Of a DNA stretch of 64,000 nucleotides, positions 13,201 through 21,378 are shown in pieces; the first letter of the stretch is position 1, and every line of letters begins with the position of its first letter. A program made the position numbers and the translations under genes. Source of the DNA: Sergeia podlipaevii (Eukaryota > Euglenozoa > Kinetoplastea > Trypanosomatida > Trypanosomatidae); contig JASANZ010002187.1 of the NCBI GenBank assembly GCA_030849805.1, forward strand, positions 1 through 64,000, written 5' to 3'. The notes under the pieces were generated by a model, which was given only the letters and a program-made list of their open reading frames with translations, searched no databases and was not told where the DNA came from.

Positions 13201-13908
13201 CTCGGAGCGTCAGGAGCCGTTCCTGCTGCTGCCACCAACATTACTTCTTCTACATTGGAGGGAGAACCAGATGGCGCTTGCGAAGGCGGCAGTAGCGACG
13301 GTAGGCTTGGCGAAGACACCATGAGCGCCGGCAATACCCGCGTTGTTGCTGCTGGTTTGCCCTTTACAGGCTTCTCGTACAGTGGATTCAATGCGTTCTT
13401 GAGCAGCAAGCAAGCGGGAAATACGAAGGGAGAAGTGAACACTTGTAGCCACTGCGGTGGTACCGCCTTTCCGCCACAACCACCGAGAAGCAGTCTTACC
13501 CCTGCACTAAGCGGGAGTAATGTGAGAGATGCCCTGCCGCCATTACAGGAGCAGCAGCAGCCATTGCAAGCCGGAGTTGCGCAAGGTGACTCTTGTCCGC
13601 CTTTAGATATCTCCGTGCCGACGTGTAGCGCCGGAAGGAGACAGAATAGCTTGGCTTTCCCGGATGCACCATCAGGGCGTCGTATAGGAGCGGGTCTTCC
13701 TCTCTTTTCACCCCCATCGGCGCCGTTCAATATGTTCACGGTACGTCTCGGGCAGCAGCAGCAGCAGCAGCGAGCGAGCCTGCAGGAAGGATCCCCTCTT
13801 TGTGTAGAGGAAGCAAATAACGATGATGTGGCGGAAGGGATAGAGAGGAAGGCAGGTGCCGGCAGCAGCAACCACAACAATAACAACAGCGCATCACCAG
13901 ATGCATGA
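4222..13908 (+). CDS. Giant low-complexity hypothetical protein (3228 aa)
   Basis: Function not recognised. This single uninterrupted frame encodes a protein very rich in Ser, Thr, Ala, Gly, Gln and His, with homopolymer tracts: about nine His near residue 555, several Gln runs, Ser/Asn runs near 2097-2107 and six CAG-encoded Gln near 3178. No signal peptide, membrane segment or known domain is visible, and most of it should be intrinsically disordered. Short hydrophobic or aromatic islands stand out and could be binding motifs: MRLLTKTKLYAGQGELMVAI (about 1254), LLPFDSRAMFSYFVNY (about 1580), FPFPFVYSES (about 1978), IIPSLLYVPTRL (about 2347), GGFVFNGRFLFAD (about 2530) and LPFTGFSYSGFNAFLSS (about 3048). 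An ATG at 4249 is an alternative start. The lack of stops across 9.7 kb of complex codon use makes it a real gene. A cytoskeletal or scaffold role is possible, but nothing here shows it. Confidence 0.85.
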   Translation: MIASPSHQAMEKRAESHVSALVDDQHHPHHYAQPRANVCRDRPQEAPQLPLHQLTLSRSTTMPQQSALLTAKSVDSAVTVETLTHNEGSLAHGLSTPDTTTITNTHAGVGTGQLLTTATTSALDLIKQPYSSPAPRQSSLLAPNSTLLLSNCSAQTPFSHRSPHKHQRQRQQQQAEHCDHTPLENISEGMSSEALSSVSTTPPAKTCGKTKNDTLVAVASSVLPSLPPAPMPLVSGRQRNQHAPGLCEVIGDSTMPFVPTLPPPAALSPPITFASSLISAPAGFIEVFGETVPPPSTRLGKSPPHFCNRGCTNVSGGVEANAMVDTSLTQDDQQSEQQQQQQKQEQLLEAPLLTYTRACPQIQIASTAWKGESANRQTSDSSLVVPDTTANTTSLMHLQVFPVSEGVATSPIKAPMASKERFSVTTPLFTAQPAIMATTSTTRTNSIDSGSLHARSSISSSNAGMSCGAQGPQSLLLSPSFLTPLPSMTPPKLETLTQGETTEHGDETCVFHESTSFKSASERTAQRERGTSSLLLEQQQQRGHFSAISTPTRAHHHHHHHHHRHGAKTSCGHHGRLLSIHVNMNNGNHQEANAKVVGSEEKHRHPSFPGLLTEDGGGGRLRSASDPQQLKQRHRRHARRRRPHGESGRSSHVAHCGSAEDEFEQTSMTDSQPFSCYTGSATTNSRTASTSATSLIAYDSADHSTRTASWHGTSGKSFTAAVGGAGSSRTIKPSLEHSMEGFHNSEKGERQIREIERANVVAVVATTEENMEVADVQSGVAVASSDGGVVTPIPPCLLMVATNQDGAVNPRSLFADENNGGWNTACVPGAMESRAAMHHRDGSLNEQELRNDEALVSGRTLLSFSNVESLHLDSPDATSPIQANTSGQLPVGDATPITSINNPSLFSSISADASGQARFDATVVILAARSSGSQAIKSFTAGRRAPHCVKLCCKGSTTSPPGYSNINHSMSVLSLPTSIHHKNSKKRTSNNYSNLVDSSKLLQASGKRVWLSHSSLAVSDRGVDGVGSDVNTTMSASTGVGEVERGETAVLSLAHPFATNRSVPGATSTTIVADDADAAAAVATNEHALSSVTTAHTRSQRKPLTITATMTMTKTKKDDDGAFCSVHSSNKAIRRVARFFQCSSDGGLPMNQYNAEVLVDSPTAQTAFTTAASGGSNAKTEAARDAPSERNLSTFSPRCKTSNLTINHATTATSLQSVPDTSSVREDTAGPAFSMPALLPKPPASVFILPSEQMRLLTKTKLYAGQGELMVAISEFARKQHSDAGDDYREPFLPAGCTGFAIPAFSEMPPPISEVAQILLSEETERSMAQQQQEQQPATSHSTRQEEGSLHNNNNRRSSSHDVEKECEGQNRKEDTLSGVANPFVTPRIWKQHQGFLSVAALSRMQDTVMPAIQSAQQSSITDHVSRRQQRQRVRTFRSAVRPNARVAFSSLCEDASIFTAEAAATAGASNDRACISSDCRTRTEGTLRGGATATATASQNYHGREGLSRESANTKKVCAQAAETSMQHSRTEGNLRTNCTRDSVARMTAGDGPTTVTNASFLTVCNSGTAAAAQGDNWQLLPFDSRAMFSYFVNYNRSPSIAASLHSSNSGATFSGSSGQNPSCTHTESVATAMEDGSPRALPSRFSSLGSRTWTSAVRGHGAGEGLLGPTQRRLRRTLSSKSAMYPTASSLTFSASRGAAAGGVGYCQASSGGSNSGSPQNSRQHSTVSAHGSVRNDNSGIKRNDAGYGGGATHSESVLSRTASACFYRAVAAAAALNGNSGNSGQEAAASTATVSTSNTNSNGGTRRTVVVLLQGDGEAEDLIAPTHAGGQQQKWQRMEGDTEVKEEATKQQRRSNLCHAAASGSSSTTSSVVGDGVAAAGTGATATSSSYLDVGALHDVPCTHDSKLYSNGVVSLVSSPLLTHSSTGVHHRHHQAQHYPRYHHSINSKCNDAAGHDSYSSQHEGGAPQQDGIDDPIFPFPFVYSESILSHPSLYADSDSCDSSTSSFSRNHSQHRSAGSSTHDPPFPLLPSSILTAPFIREGTTEATCSVPSSLAPSCLLAHQHGVGDGHGGAGMPSPPLFLHQHSSTLTSNRSSSSSNSSNTSAAHSHLLSTHSQTSVGSSSTLASWGSMAAEGASKKGNSAESLVVHNVYQAHDETRHLASPLSSNPLNGIHAEQESGKENVDEREEREKDKMKEKRDLGQRQPRGDGQGLRRAPKLQTGKVTKPGEQGALLQVGTEVESSCMLSAKHSASFTYCSASSNLMVLREAPEANEEVALPISSQCADTTLVNEEDIAPQSPPFAGDREAKSALGSDAEMRVKEEDVMGALRQDSHEDDEERGTMIIPSLLYVPTRLANDPALKHLVDKARYYTLSPGAARVYRFPHQEQLTQHAATMENMRAHSPCTETSSFPLSSPLMTHKPGRSHHHNHEHEKSTHTPCRPVREASWHLLPTPPPHSLKSNLPSASHINHNQNAAATTTAAAIAIAGATASTEGLPPSPQPIPFPPQQHQVMMPNPRSGGGGGGFVFNGRFLFADTNGEMSLISCSPEVTEVAGGGGVANSSFCTISTMMTATSAGSASALDTVLGGAIKHTGMPTALSRSRSPSQQAQDSLPLPLPPQLPPQLEVANTTAATQAPYARVRDGSSSDSSTSCRARHSSTEAGRVGKEEELSLPTRNNGPMPTLTACSSSQHTSSLSGASIMTATITSGQLPGLHPRGSNSCSRSCSSSRDCRRTSAQQQSPLGFAFAQHLAHFHRLPSRCSRTGSWCGSPEMNERLHCSMLSNSQGCATAALADNPPCLCECRVLTEGHKEPSFNKAEQKDEGSGSRCRSRGKKDTKNEGGDGADGPNTCSDDVLLPRGCQMTSLQRELIMKGVAVAEPPRRHASLPQQLQQQPFQEPQASSNCTPTCHCSEAATADRVMEALAITSMHVSSSVNRSGTAARGGLRGPAVAKAVRADSATASPSTAKDLSTIQTSPLPTCTVGPVLPLLGASGAVPAAATNITSSTLEGEPDGACEGGSSDGRLGEDTMSAGNTRVVAAGLPFTGFSYSGFNAFLSSKQAGNTKGEVNTCSHCGGTAFPPQPPRSSLTPALSGSNVRDALPPLQEQQQPLQAGVAQGDSCPPLDISVPTCSAGRRQNSLAFPDAPSGRRIGAGLPLFSPPSAPFNMFTVRLGQQQQQQRASLQEGSPLCVEEANNDDVAEGIERKAGAGSSNHNNNNSASPDA
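5884..5910 (+). repeat. Poly-His codon run (CAC/CAT)
   Basis: Five CAC codons followed by four CAT codons encode about nine consecutive histidines inside the 3228-aa protein. The block change from CAC to CAT suggests two separate triplet expansions. Confidence 0.85.
13753..13770 (+). repeat. (CAG)6 coding for Gln
   Basis: Six pure CAG codons near the C-terminus of the 3228-aa protein. Confidence 0.85.
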
Positions 13909-14331
13909 TGCACATGGAGGTGAATAAAAAATGTATATTTCTATTTATATATATATATTTACTTCTTTCTATCTTTTTTTTTTCTTTTTTGTAAAGCATG
14001 CTTTGTGGTACCTGGCTACTGCTTATAACAACAAACTTGCGATTTTTTTTTTTAATTATTATTACCTGTTGTTGCCACTGTGTGCCAACCTTTTTTTTTT
14101 CTTTTTTTTTGAGGCGTTCTTTTTGCGTCTTCATGCACACGTGATTGAAAAGGAAAAGAAATAAGCATAGAGAAAATATATATGTATGTATAGTAGGCGA
14201 TTTAGGTATTCATGCATTGTTGCGTGATGAAGCTATGCTTTGTTATCTTAAAAGAAAAAAAAACGTTTTTTTTTTTAAATGTTTTCTGTGTCTATGTGCG
14301 TGCATGTATGCTTTAGCGTACCGTTATTTAT

Positions 14332-14363
14332 TTTCCTTTTTTTTTCATAAAAATAAAAGGAAA
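14332..14363. repeat. 9-bp inverted repeat
   Basis: TTTCCTTTT at 14332-14340 is the reverse complement of AAAAGGAAA at 14355-14363, with a 14-nt loop. The arms are simple in composition, so chance occurrence in this T-rich spacer is likely. Confidence 0.45.
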
Positions 14364-14902
14364 TGATAAAGATAGAGAGAGAGAGAGGGAGAGTGATCGA
14401 TAAGTGGAATATCTTGCTACTCTACGTTATCATTGTGTGAACTTTCTTTATTTTTTATTTTTATAAGTATTTATAGCGGCACAAAAAGCCTAATAAGTTT
14501 CTCTCTCTCTCTCTCTATCTTTAAATATATATGTATACATAGATATGTATATCTCTATATATATATATGTTCCGCTCTTGCATTATTCAATAAAGTTCTG
14601 AATGGTGCCATATGTAGTGGGACAAAAAAAGCAAGCAATGCGAAAAAACTTTCATTTTCTTTCTGCTTCATTCTTCCCTTTTTCTTCCTATTTTTTTAAA
14701 TGACTTTTTTTTTTTTGTTAAGCAATCAACTGGGGCTCTACTATTTTATCTGTTGAGCTTTGGCAGTTTGCCATTCATGCATATGTGTGTGTTTCTGTCT
14801 TTCTTGTGATTCTCTATGATATTAGCTATTTTAGTACATGATTAGAAAAAAAAAAAAGCAATCCATGTTTTATATATTAGTGCTCAGTTTTTCTTTCTCT
14901 TT

Positions 14903-14920
14903 AAAAAAAAAAAAAAAAAA
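14903..14920. repeat. A18 homopolymer
   Basis: A run of 18 A on the + strand. A-runs this long are much rarer than T-runs in these spacers. Confidence 0.85.
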
Positions 14921-16359
14921 GAAATGCCATTATTTTGTGTCTGTAAGCGTAACTGCACGGCATGGATAAACAGAGAGAGAGATAGAGAGAGAGAAAAAAT
15001 AAAATAAAAGTATTCAGTGTACTATTTTTGTCATTCTTGCTTTCAAACAGTATATTTATGTGTCTACTACCACAAAAATAAAAAAATAAAAAAAATAAAA
15101 AAAAAGGGTGAAAAGGTTCGTAAGGCATGGGGGGCTTACAATGTGCTACTGGCCTCAATTGCTATCCTACTTGCATGCACGTTAGTTTCTGTGTGTTTTC
15201 ATTGTACGCGCGAGGGGGAGATGCAATGCAACGCTCCACTTTATTCTTTTTCTATTTTGTTTAATTAATTTTTATTATTATTTTGGTTTGTTTTACAATT
15301 ATTTTGCTTCTATTTGAGGAAGAAATCATACACGCAAAGATACATAAGCGTATATACTGTTATCTCCGCTACCATGTCTTACGGTTATAGAAAGCGGGAG
15401 AAGCGATGCGCAAACAGTTGGTACTACTACCTGTTCTTAAAATCAATTTGTTCTATTGAAGCACGCATATGTATATGCTGTTGTTGTGTTCAGCGTCTTG
15501 GGGGGATACTCTACATGGCCGTTTTTTTTTTTTTGTAACACCTTTTTTTATTGTACTTAGATTTGAATTTTATTACCCCGTCATTTTTTCTTTGTCTATT
15601 ATTGCTTTAATATTTATAAGTGTGCGCTTATAGATACGTGCGCGCGTTCAACATTTTTAGTGAGTTATTATATTCAACCGCTTTAATTGATTTTAACATC
15701 ACTATCACACTAAAAAAAAGAAAGAATTTTCACCTCATAGTGTCTCTTCTCTATTTTCTTTTTTATATATACATTTTAGAAAAGTTAGGGATTGTGTCTG
15801 CAGATATTCTTTCCCTTTTCTCTACTAAAAAAGCCAAAAGGTGGAGAGAGAGATATATCTGCGGGCTTTAAGAAAAAAGAAAAAGAAACAATAAGAGAAC
15901 ATCATCAACTGCGCGGCGCTTTTCCTGTTTTTAAGTAGTAAGTTTTTGGACTTTTTTTTTCTTTTCTCATTCATTTCATTTTAGACGTTGTGTCGAGGGA
16001 TTACTTTTCAGTACTGTGCAGCTACTCTTTTCGTTTTTTTTACTTTTTACTTTTTTCCCCTTTTAAAAGTGTAAAACAAAAACTTGTTCTTCACTTTCAC
16101 CAATATATTTTGCCATCTGTTTCTGCGTGTGTGTCTGTCTGTGTGTGTGTGCTTATTTCTATCGTTTCTTAAGGGGAAAAGTGTGATTTCAGTTACTCTT
16201 TACCTGTGCTGTTGACAGAGGATTAAAAAAAAAAAAGAAATCATACATAGAGTGGAGTATATAAAGCTGCGAGGAGCCTGTGGGAGTTATCGTTGCAGTT
16301 GTGAGTTTGAGTGACTTGGTGTTCTACGTTTCTCTTCTCCAACTAAGGCGATATACTTT

Positions 16360-16391
16360 GTGTCTCTCTTGCTCCCCCTTCTTTCTGCAAG
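16360..16391 (+). promoter_or_regulatory. Predicted spliced-leader acceptor for the 1287-aa gene
   Basis: A pyrimidine-rich tract (TGTCTCTCTTGCTCCCCC and on) ends in CTGCAAG with AG at 16390-16391, only 12 nt before the ATG at 16404. An alternative AG at 16346-16347 would give a 5' UTR of about 56 nt. Confidence 0.4.
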
Positions 16392-16403
16392 CACGACTGC
16401 GAG

Positions 16404-19400
16404 ATGATAAGAGATGAAGCACGCAAGGGGCGTGAGCACGTCTCCGATGATCCTTTTGGATGTTTCAGTACTAATGGATCTGCCTCTGTTCTCAGTGACA
16501 ACGAGGGACTGAACAGAGTATCTGAGAAGCATCCTGGAAGAAATGTGGATTGCCACAACCCGCAACAACATAGTGGGCTGTTAGCAAGGCAGCCGGCGGC
16601 TATGGACGCCGAATCACAAAGTCGTACTCTGTATGACGGCGAAAACAACATCAACGAGAACACTAGCAGCAGCAGGATGAACGGTGACAATGCATTTTGT
16701 GGCAATATAGACGGAAAATTCTCCTCTGCTGCCACATCCATCGCTGTAGGTATATATAAAAGCGAAAGACCATCACAAAATTCACGATGCCAGCCTCCAG
16801 ACGACGAGGAGAGGAGCCACAGCATCGTTGCTATTAGCAAAACAGACAGTAATGATGTAAGTAGGGATGTTGTCTCTTCAACTTTTAGCTGTGGCTACAC
16901 TGTGCCCACGCTGAGTGTGTCTGTCTTAAACGGCAATGGTGGTGGTGGCGGTGGGGTGTCTCCAGTGTGCTCTGCACTAGCTGGTACTCGTCATGCGTGG
17001 GATGGGACGCGGCGACATGATCGCAGTGTCATCGTTGTTGTTCCAAGGAAGATGGAGCGTGACACCATTCTAGAGTCTAGTGACGAGGAGGTAGGTAGCA
17101 ACAGCGGCATCGGCGATGGTGGTGGTAGTGGTGGTGAAATGGCTAGCGTGGTGGCACGTACCCGGCGTGATGTGTTATCAACGTCACTACCGAAGCACAC
17201 TGGCCATGGCAACGTCAATCACAACGTTGATCGTATCCAGAGTAACGACAGTGACCCCCTTTCTGAGGAAAGTAATGGTGGCACCACCACTGCGGGTGCT
17301 GCAGCCATTAATATTGTCGATGGTGCGACACGTGGGCAGAAGCACTCAGTGGGTCCCATCTCTTCTTCACCATTCGTGGCAGATGTCTCAATGCGGGACT
17401 CAACTTTTGCTGTTTTCGTCAAAACCTGCGGGGGCGATGCGGATGTCATGGCACGCAGTGGCAGCAGCACCCACTTGGGATCGGCATACAAGGACGGCGC
17501 ACCGTTTTTAAGGGCCCGAAGAGGCACAAGGGGCAAAAAGAACTCCAGCTCCACCAGTGACAGCAGTATCATCAGTACCAGTGATGGGAACCCACACTCT
17601 CAGTACCTGTCTCCTCGTGAGCTTCGCGCCTTTGCTGCCGCTGCCTCTAGCAGCGCTAGAGGAAGAGGTAGTAAGGACTTTCTCTCCTTCTCCTCCACGC
17701 TACTCGGCAGCAGCCGCCGTCATGCGCCTCTGCGCGCAGAAGGAGTTGCAGCGGCCGAAGCCAAGGCAAGGAGTCGACGACAGCGGCAGTCCATGTCAGG
17801 CAGGCAAGATAGCGCCGGGCCGGATGAGCACACAGCGTGTGTATTGGTACCACCGGCCTCCAACAATCGCTGTGCTCGTGAGGCCGCCGTTGCCGCTGCT
17901 TCTGTGGTGGAAAAGGCGGAAGATCAAATTCTACCATCTGCTGTGCACCCACGTCCACACTTAAGGATCTCGCCGCAGGAGGCTCCAATGTCTTCAGCGC
18001 CACAGTGCCCAGCTCCGCTACGCCATCCTGCCTGCTCTATTTCATCAACGACAACGACAACGACGAGATCATACACAGCAGGTAGCACTTCTCCTCTTCC
18101 TCTTCCTCCCGCTACAGCTGCTAGTGTTCTCTCTCAGCCTGTCCCGGCACAGCGCCATTCAAGCCCCGTTCGCGTGCACGGTAGTACGCGACGTGTGCGC
18201 CTAGACAGAGATGAAGATTCACAAACGCGGAAATACTCTCAACAGCAGGACAGCAGCCAGTTGAGCAGTAGTAGTAGTAGACAGGAGGAGACCTTCAGCA
18301 CAGGGCGACGCCGTTGCGCGGCTCCTCAGTATAGCAGCAGCGGCAGTGGCGGTAGTCATGATGGCACGACTGGGCAAAGCCGTCGAGCCACCTCTTCAAA
18401 TACAACAGCGACGTCCTCTTCTCCGACATCTGCACCCACAGATGGCAGTTTTTACAGAGCAAACAATACGACACTTACTTTTAAAGATTCGAGCAGGGGA
18501 AACAGCATGAGCCTGCCATCTGCAGCGAGCAGACATAGCAGCAGTGGCGACCAGTCGGCTACTCATTCTGCTTCGCGTTCCTCAGGCACGCTTGAGACGA
18601 GGAGGCAGCACCACCAGCACCGAGTACAAACGAACTCACAAGCACGACGAGTACCCATACCTGATAACATGACCTCTCCCTCGCAAGAGTCTGTGCAGAG
18701 GCTCAATAGTAACGCCGATTACCTCAAGCGCTACACGTCACCCTATAGTCGCTTAAACGCCCTTACGATCACCTCCATCACCACCACGAGTGGGCAGTCA
18801 ACTTCTGTTGCATCGACCGCCGAGCCATTACCGATGCAGGAGTCGTACCACTGTGCACCTCCGTCATGTCACCCTCCTGACGCTTTCACTGACGCGGACC
18901 GCAGGAGCCGCAGAACGAACAACCAGAATTTACCCGTGTACGACGAGCGCGGCTCTCCTGATGTGACGGCGATTGCTGCTGCTCCACAGTATCGCACCTT
19001 CACTTTTTCAAACCAGAAAAACAGCGGTGCTACGACTGCTGGCCCTACTGCCACGACGACCACGACAACGAGTGGCGATGGCGGTGGCGATGCGGCTGTA
19101 GTGTTTCAACCCCTTTCCTGCCCAGGGTATATAGGGGCAGTGATGATGGATGATGGGATGACCTATGAAGGGAGAGATGGGCAGTCTCTGCAGTCGGTGC
19201 CTCGCACTTTGCTAGCTCAGTTGCATCAACTACAAGATCAGCAGCAGCAGCAGCCCTCGCCACTGCCTTTGCCAGAGAAGGGATGGCAAAGCAAGAGGAG
19301 GGTATCATGCCCAGTCATGAGTGATAACGTCATCGGTGACAGAGCGGAGTCTAGCAAGAGGACAACGATGACGCCTGGGCGTGTACGGCGAAACAGCTTG

Positions 19401-20267
19401 CGGCGTGAGGACTTAACTGTGAGGGATGAAGAGGGTACCGTGCAGGTAGTGCATCACCCGCCGCACACGATGTCGCCACTACCAGCAGATCCACAGGGCA
19501 ACTATGTCTACTACTATTTATTCCGCCACCCCACCACAGTGAGTGTGGGGAACGAAGAAGACGACGAATATGAAGAGATGAAACAATGCCGCTGTAGCAC
19601 AAGCACTGCGAAGGATGACAGCGTTGACGGTCCCCTCATAAAGACTTCAGGCGATGGCGATAAAGTTCTTTCTCCCAGCTATTCTTCCTATGGGGATGCC
19701 AAGCAAGCAACATCACTACCTTCCCATCAGGAAGAAGACGTGCAGCCGACAAAGACTACTCCTCTACCACTACATGGAGCAGCAGCGATAGCAGAAGGTG
19801 TAAGATCTGAGGGAGATATACAAGCACGTGGTGAGGGGAATGGGTGCTGTCAGCCACAGGGCACCTCTCTGCACGGCCTCCGTGAAACTAAAGCAACCTT
19901 CAAAACATCTACATCAGCGATGATTCCGCAAAGATCGCGGGGGGCCAGCGAAGGCGATGCAGCGCCATCTTCTCTTACTTCCTCATCTTATCGCCGCTAT
20001 CCGATTGTTGCGGATGTGCCAACTTCTAGACGCACTGGTGCACCTGAGGCTACAACTTTTAGTCGAACTGTTCCATCTCCACATGGAGCAAAGCATATCG
20101 ACAAAGATGAAAGAGACGACGACGATGATGATAGTGAAAGGGGTTTGAGACCGCGGAGCTCAACGGCACCGACGGCCTCCCCACTGCAAGTCTTCTTTCA
20201 CTTTCCTCCGCCACGTTTTGCCAACCGTGCTTCTGCTGGTGGTGGTGGGAGGGGGGTCTGTCAATGA
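16404..20267 (+). CDS. Disordered Ser/Thr-rich hypothetical protein (1287 aa)
   Basis: Function not recognised. The protein is dominated by Ser, Thr, Gly, Arg and Ala, with Ser runs (for example about residues 622-630) and a Gln run near 945. It has no signal peptide, membrane helix or known catalytic motif. More ordered-looking patches are NSNADYLKRYTSPYSRLNAL (about 771-790), NYVYYYLFRHPTTVSV (about 1033-1048) with an acidic EDDEYEEM after it, and a C-terminal FFHFPPPRF. An acidic DERDDDDDDSER cluster lies near 1235. Its style matches the giant protein upstream. The frame ends just after a G-rich run at the 3' end, and the neighbouring frame stays open to 20376 with coding-like composition, so the true C-terminus may be longer. 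Confidence 0.8.
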   Translation: MIRDEARKGREHVSDDPFGCFSTNGSASVLSDNEGLNRVSEKHPGRNVDCHNPQQHSGLLARQPAAMDAESQSRTLYDGENNINENTSSSRMNGDNAFCGNIDGKFSSAATSIAVGIYKSERPSQNSRCQPPDDEERSHSIVAISKTDSNDVSRDVVSSTFSCGYTVPTLSVSVLNGNGGGGGGVSPVCSALAGTRHAWDGTRRHDRSVIVVVPRKMERDTILESSDEEVGSNSGIGDGGGSGGEMASVVARTRRDVLSTSLPKHTGHGNVNHNVDRIQSNDSDPLSEESNGGTTTAGAAAINIVDGATRGQKHSVGPISSSPFVADVSMRDSTFAVFVKTCGGDADVMARSGSSTHLGSAYKDGAPFLRARRGTRGKKNSSSTSDSSIISTSDGNPHSQYLSPRELRAFAAAASSSARGRGSKDFLSFSSTLLGSSRRHAPLRAEGVAAAEAKARSRRQRQSMSGRQDSAGPDEHTACVLVPPASNNRCAREAAVAAASVVEKAEDQILPSAVHPRPHLRISPQEAPMSSAPQCPAPLRHPACSISSTTTTTTRSYTAGSTSPLPLPPATAASVLSQPVPAQRHSSPVRVHGSTRRVRLDRDEDSQTRKYSQQQDSSQLSSSSSRQEETFSTGRRRCAAPQYSSSGSGGSHDGTTGQSRRATSSNTTATSSSPTSAPTDGSFYRANNTTLTFKDSSRGNSMSLPSAASRHSSSGDQSATHSASRSSGTLETRRQHHQHRVQTNSQARRVPIPDNMTSPSQESVQRLNSNADYLKRYTSPYSRLNALTITSITTTSGQSTSVASTAEPLPMQESYHCAPPSCHPPDAFTDADRRSRRTNNQNLPVYDERGSPDVTAIAAAPQYRTFTFSNQKNSGATTAGPTATTTTTTSGDGGGDAAVVFQPLSCPGYIGAVMMDDGMTYEGRDGQSLQSVPRTLLAQLHQLQDQQQQQPSPLPLPEKGWQSKRRVSCPVMSDNVIGDRAESSKRTTMTPGRVRRNSLRREDLTVRDEEGTVQVVHHPPHTMSPLPADPQGNYVYYYLFRHPTTVSVGNEEDDEYEEMKQCRCSTSTAKDDSVDGPLIKTSGDGDKVLSPSYSSYGDAKQATSLPSHQEEDVQPTKTTPLPLHGAAAIAEGVRSEGDIQARGEGNGCCQPQGTSLHGLRETKATFKTSTSAMIPQRSRGASEGDAAPSSLTSSSYRRYPIVADVPTSRRTGAPEATTFSRTVPSPHGAKHIDKDERDDDDDDSERGLRPRSSTAPTASPLQVFFHFPPPRFANRASAGGGGRGVCQ

Positions 20268-20884
20268 GCGGCAGCAAGTAGGGATGCTAGGGTGTCTGGC
20301 ACATTCGATCTCCTGCCGCACGGCGCCGATAACGTGGGCTCTGAAGGTCAGACCAGACAAAGTGACGCCACGATGACATGATGCGCATGAGGCGCCGCCT
20401 CAGCTCTTGCAGACACAACTATCTAAGAGAAACAAACGCGCACTATCCTCCTCCTCGTCATCTTCGCCAATAGCAGTTCAGGAGAAAACAGCAAAGAACT
20501 TGATGTCTTGAGACAGTGGTGTTGGTGTAACCCCTTCTTTTGCATGAGTGCCTTGATATATATACTTTCTTAATGAGCGGCAAGAATGAAAAAAATGAAG
20601 TAGGGAGGCGTACGCTATTGTTGGTGGTGGGGGATGGTTGGGGGGAAAAAATCTATGATGAGTGATGCATGAATTCAAAATATGTGTATTACTCTCTTGT
20701 GTAGCTTTTTTCTTTCTCTTTCTTTTTCTCTTTCCCTCTCTCTCGTTTTCCTCACCTATTTTCCGTTCAATTTTTTTTTTTTAAATGGCCGACCTGCTCA
20801 TTCTGGACTTCATACATAAATGAACAGCTTTGTATAAGGAGCGTGTGCTCGAGAGTGAGTTCCGCTCATCATTCTTTTCCTTTT

Positions 20885-20902
20885 CTCTCTCTCTCTCTCT
20901 CT
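20885..20902. repeat. (CT)n microsatellite
   Basis: A pure CT dinucleotide run of about nine units, followed by imperfect CTAT units. Confidence 0.8.
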
Positions 20903-21106
20903 ATCTCTATCTCTGTGCATGCATTTGTGTTTAGATTTGCTGTATTTTGTTGGTCATGTCGAGCTTCTTTTTAACTTTGCATAATTTTCTTATTAGAAAT
21001 GATTCAATTTTTTTTTTGTGTGTATGACTGGTGTACAACGCTCGATACGAAAGCACGTAGGACGGGAAAAAGACCTTACAATTTATAAATTACGGGTTTT
21101 TTTTGC

Positions 21107-21128
21107 TATTATTATTATTATTATTATT
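21107..21128. repeat. (ATT)n microsatellite
   Basis: About seven tandem ATT units. Confidence 0.8.
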
Positions 21129-21339
21129 CCTTCCCCTTTTTTATATATTTTTTCTTGTTCAGCGTTGCTATTTTGCCTTTTTTTTCTCTTTCATTCTCCT
21201 ATTTTTTTCATTACGGAGAACATTAGGACACCGATTGGGATTAGTGAATCACCAAAGAGGAGAAAGAGAAGGAAAAGGAAAATTTAATATAATACACACG
21301 GTGAATAGGAGTACCAATGGTGTGCAGGCATAGGAGTAT

Positions 21340-21378
21340 ATGAAAGCAATACGCTTTATGGATTTCTATTGCTTTCAT
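21340..21378. repeat. Perfect 12-bp inverted repeat with 15-nt loop
   Basis: ATGAAAGCAATA at 21340-21351 is exactly complementary to TATTGCTTTCAT at 21367-21378. The arms are of mixed composition, so this is less likely to be a chance product of low-complexity DNA than other inverted repeats here. It lies about 1.1 kb after the 1287-aa gene and 1.1 kb before the 1838-aa gene, in a region that would be 3' UTR or intergenic pre-mRNA. The RNA could form a stem-loop. Confidence 0.75.

Larger units (their letters stand above)
13909..16403. other. 2.5-kb spacer without genes
   Basis: Composition drops to AT-rich low complexity immediately after the stop codon at 13908. It holds (GA)n near 14370, a 9-bp inverted repeat (14332-14340 with 14355-14363), (CT)n at 14501-14516, (TA)n near 14556-14570, an A18 run at 14903-14920, and A-rich stretches broken by single T near 15072-15105. 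No RNA gene or conserved short frame was recognised. Confidence 0.75.

Noticed and set aside
12921..13913. 330-codon minus-strand frame opposite the 3' end of the 3228-aa gene
   Set aside because: Its Cys/Leu/Pro-rich runs are the reverse reading of CAG and GGC repeats; there is no independent coding sign.
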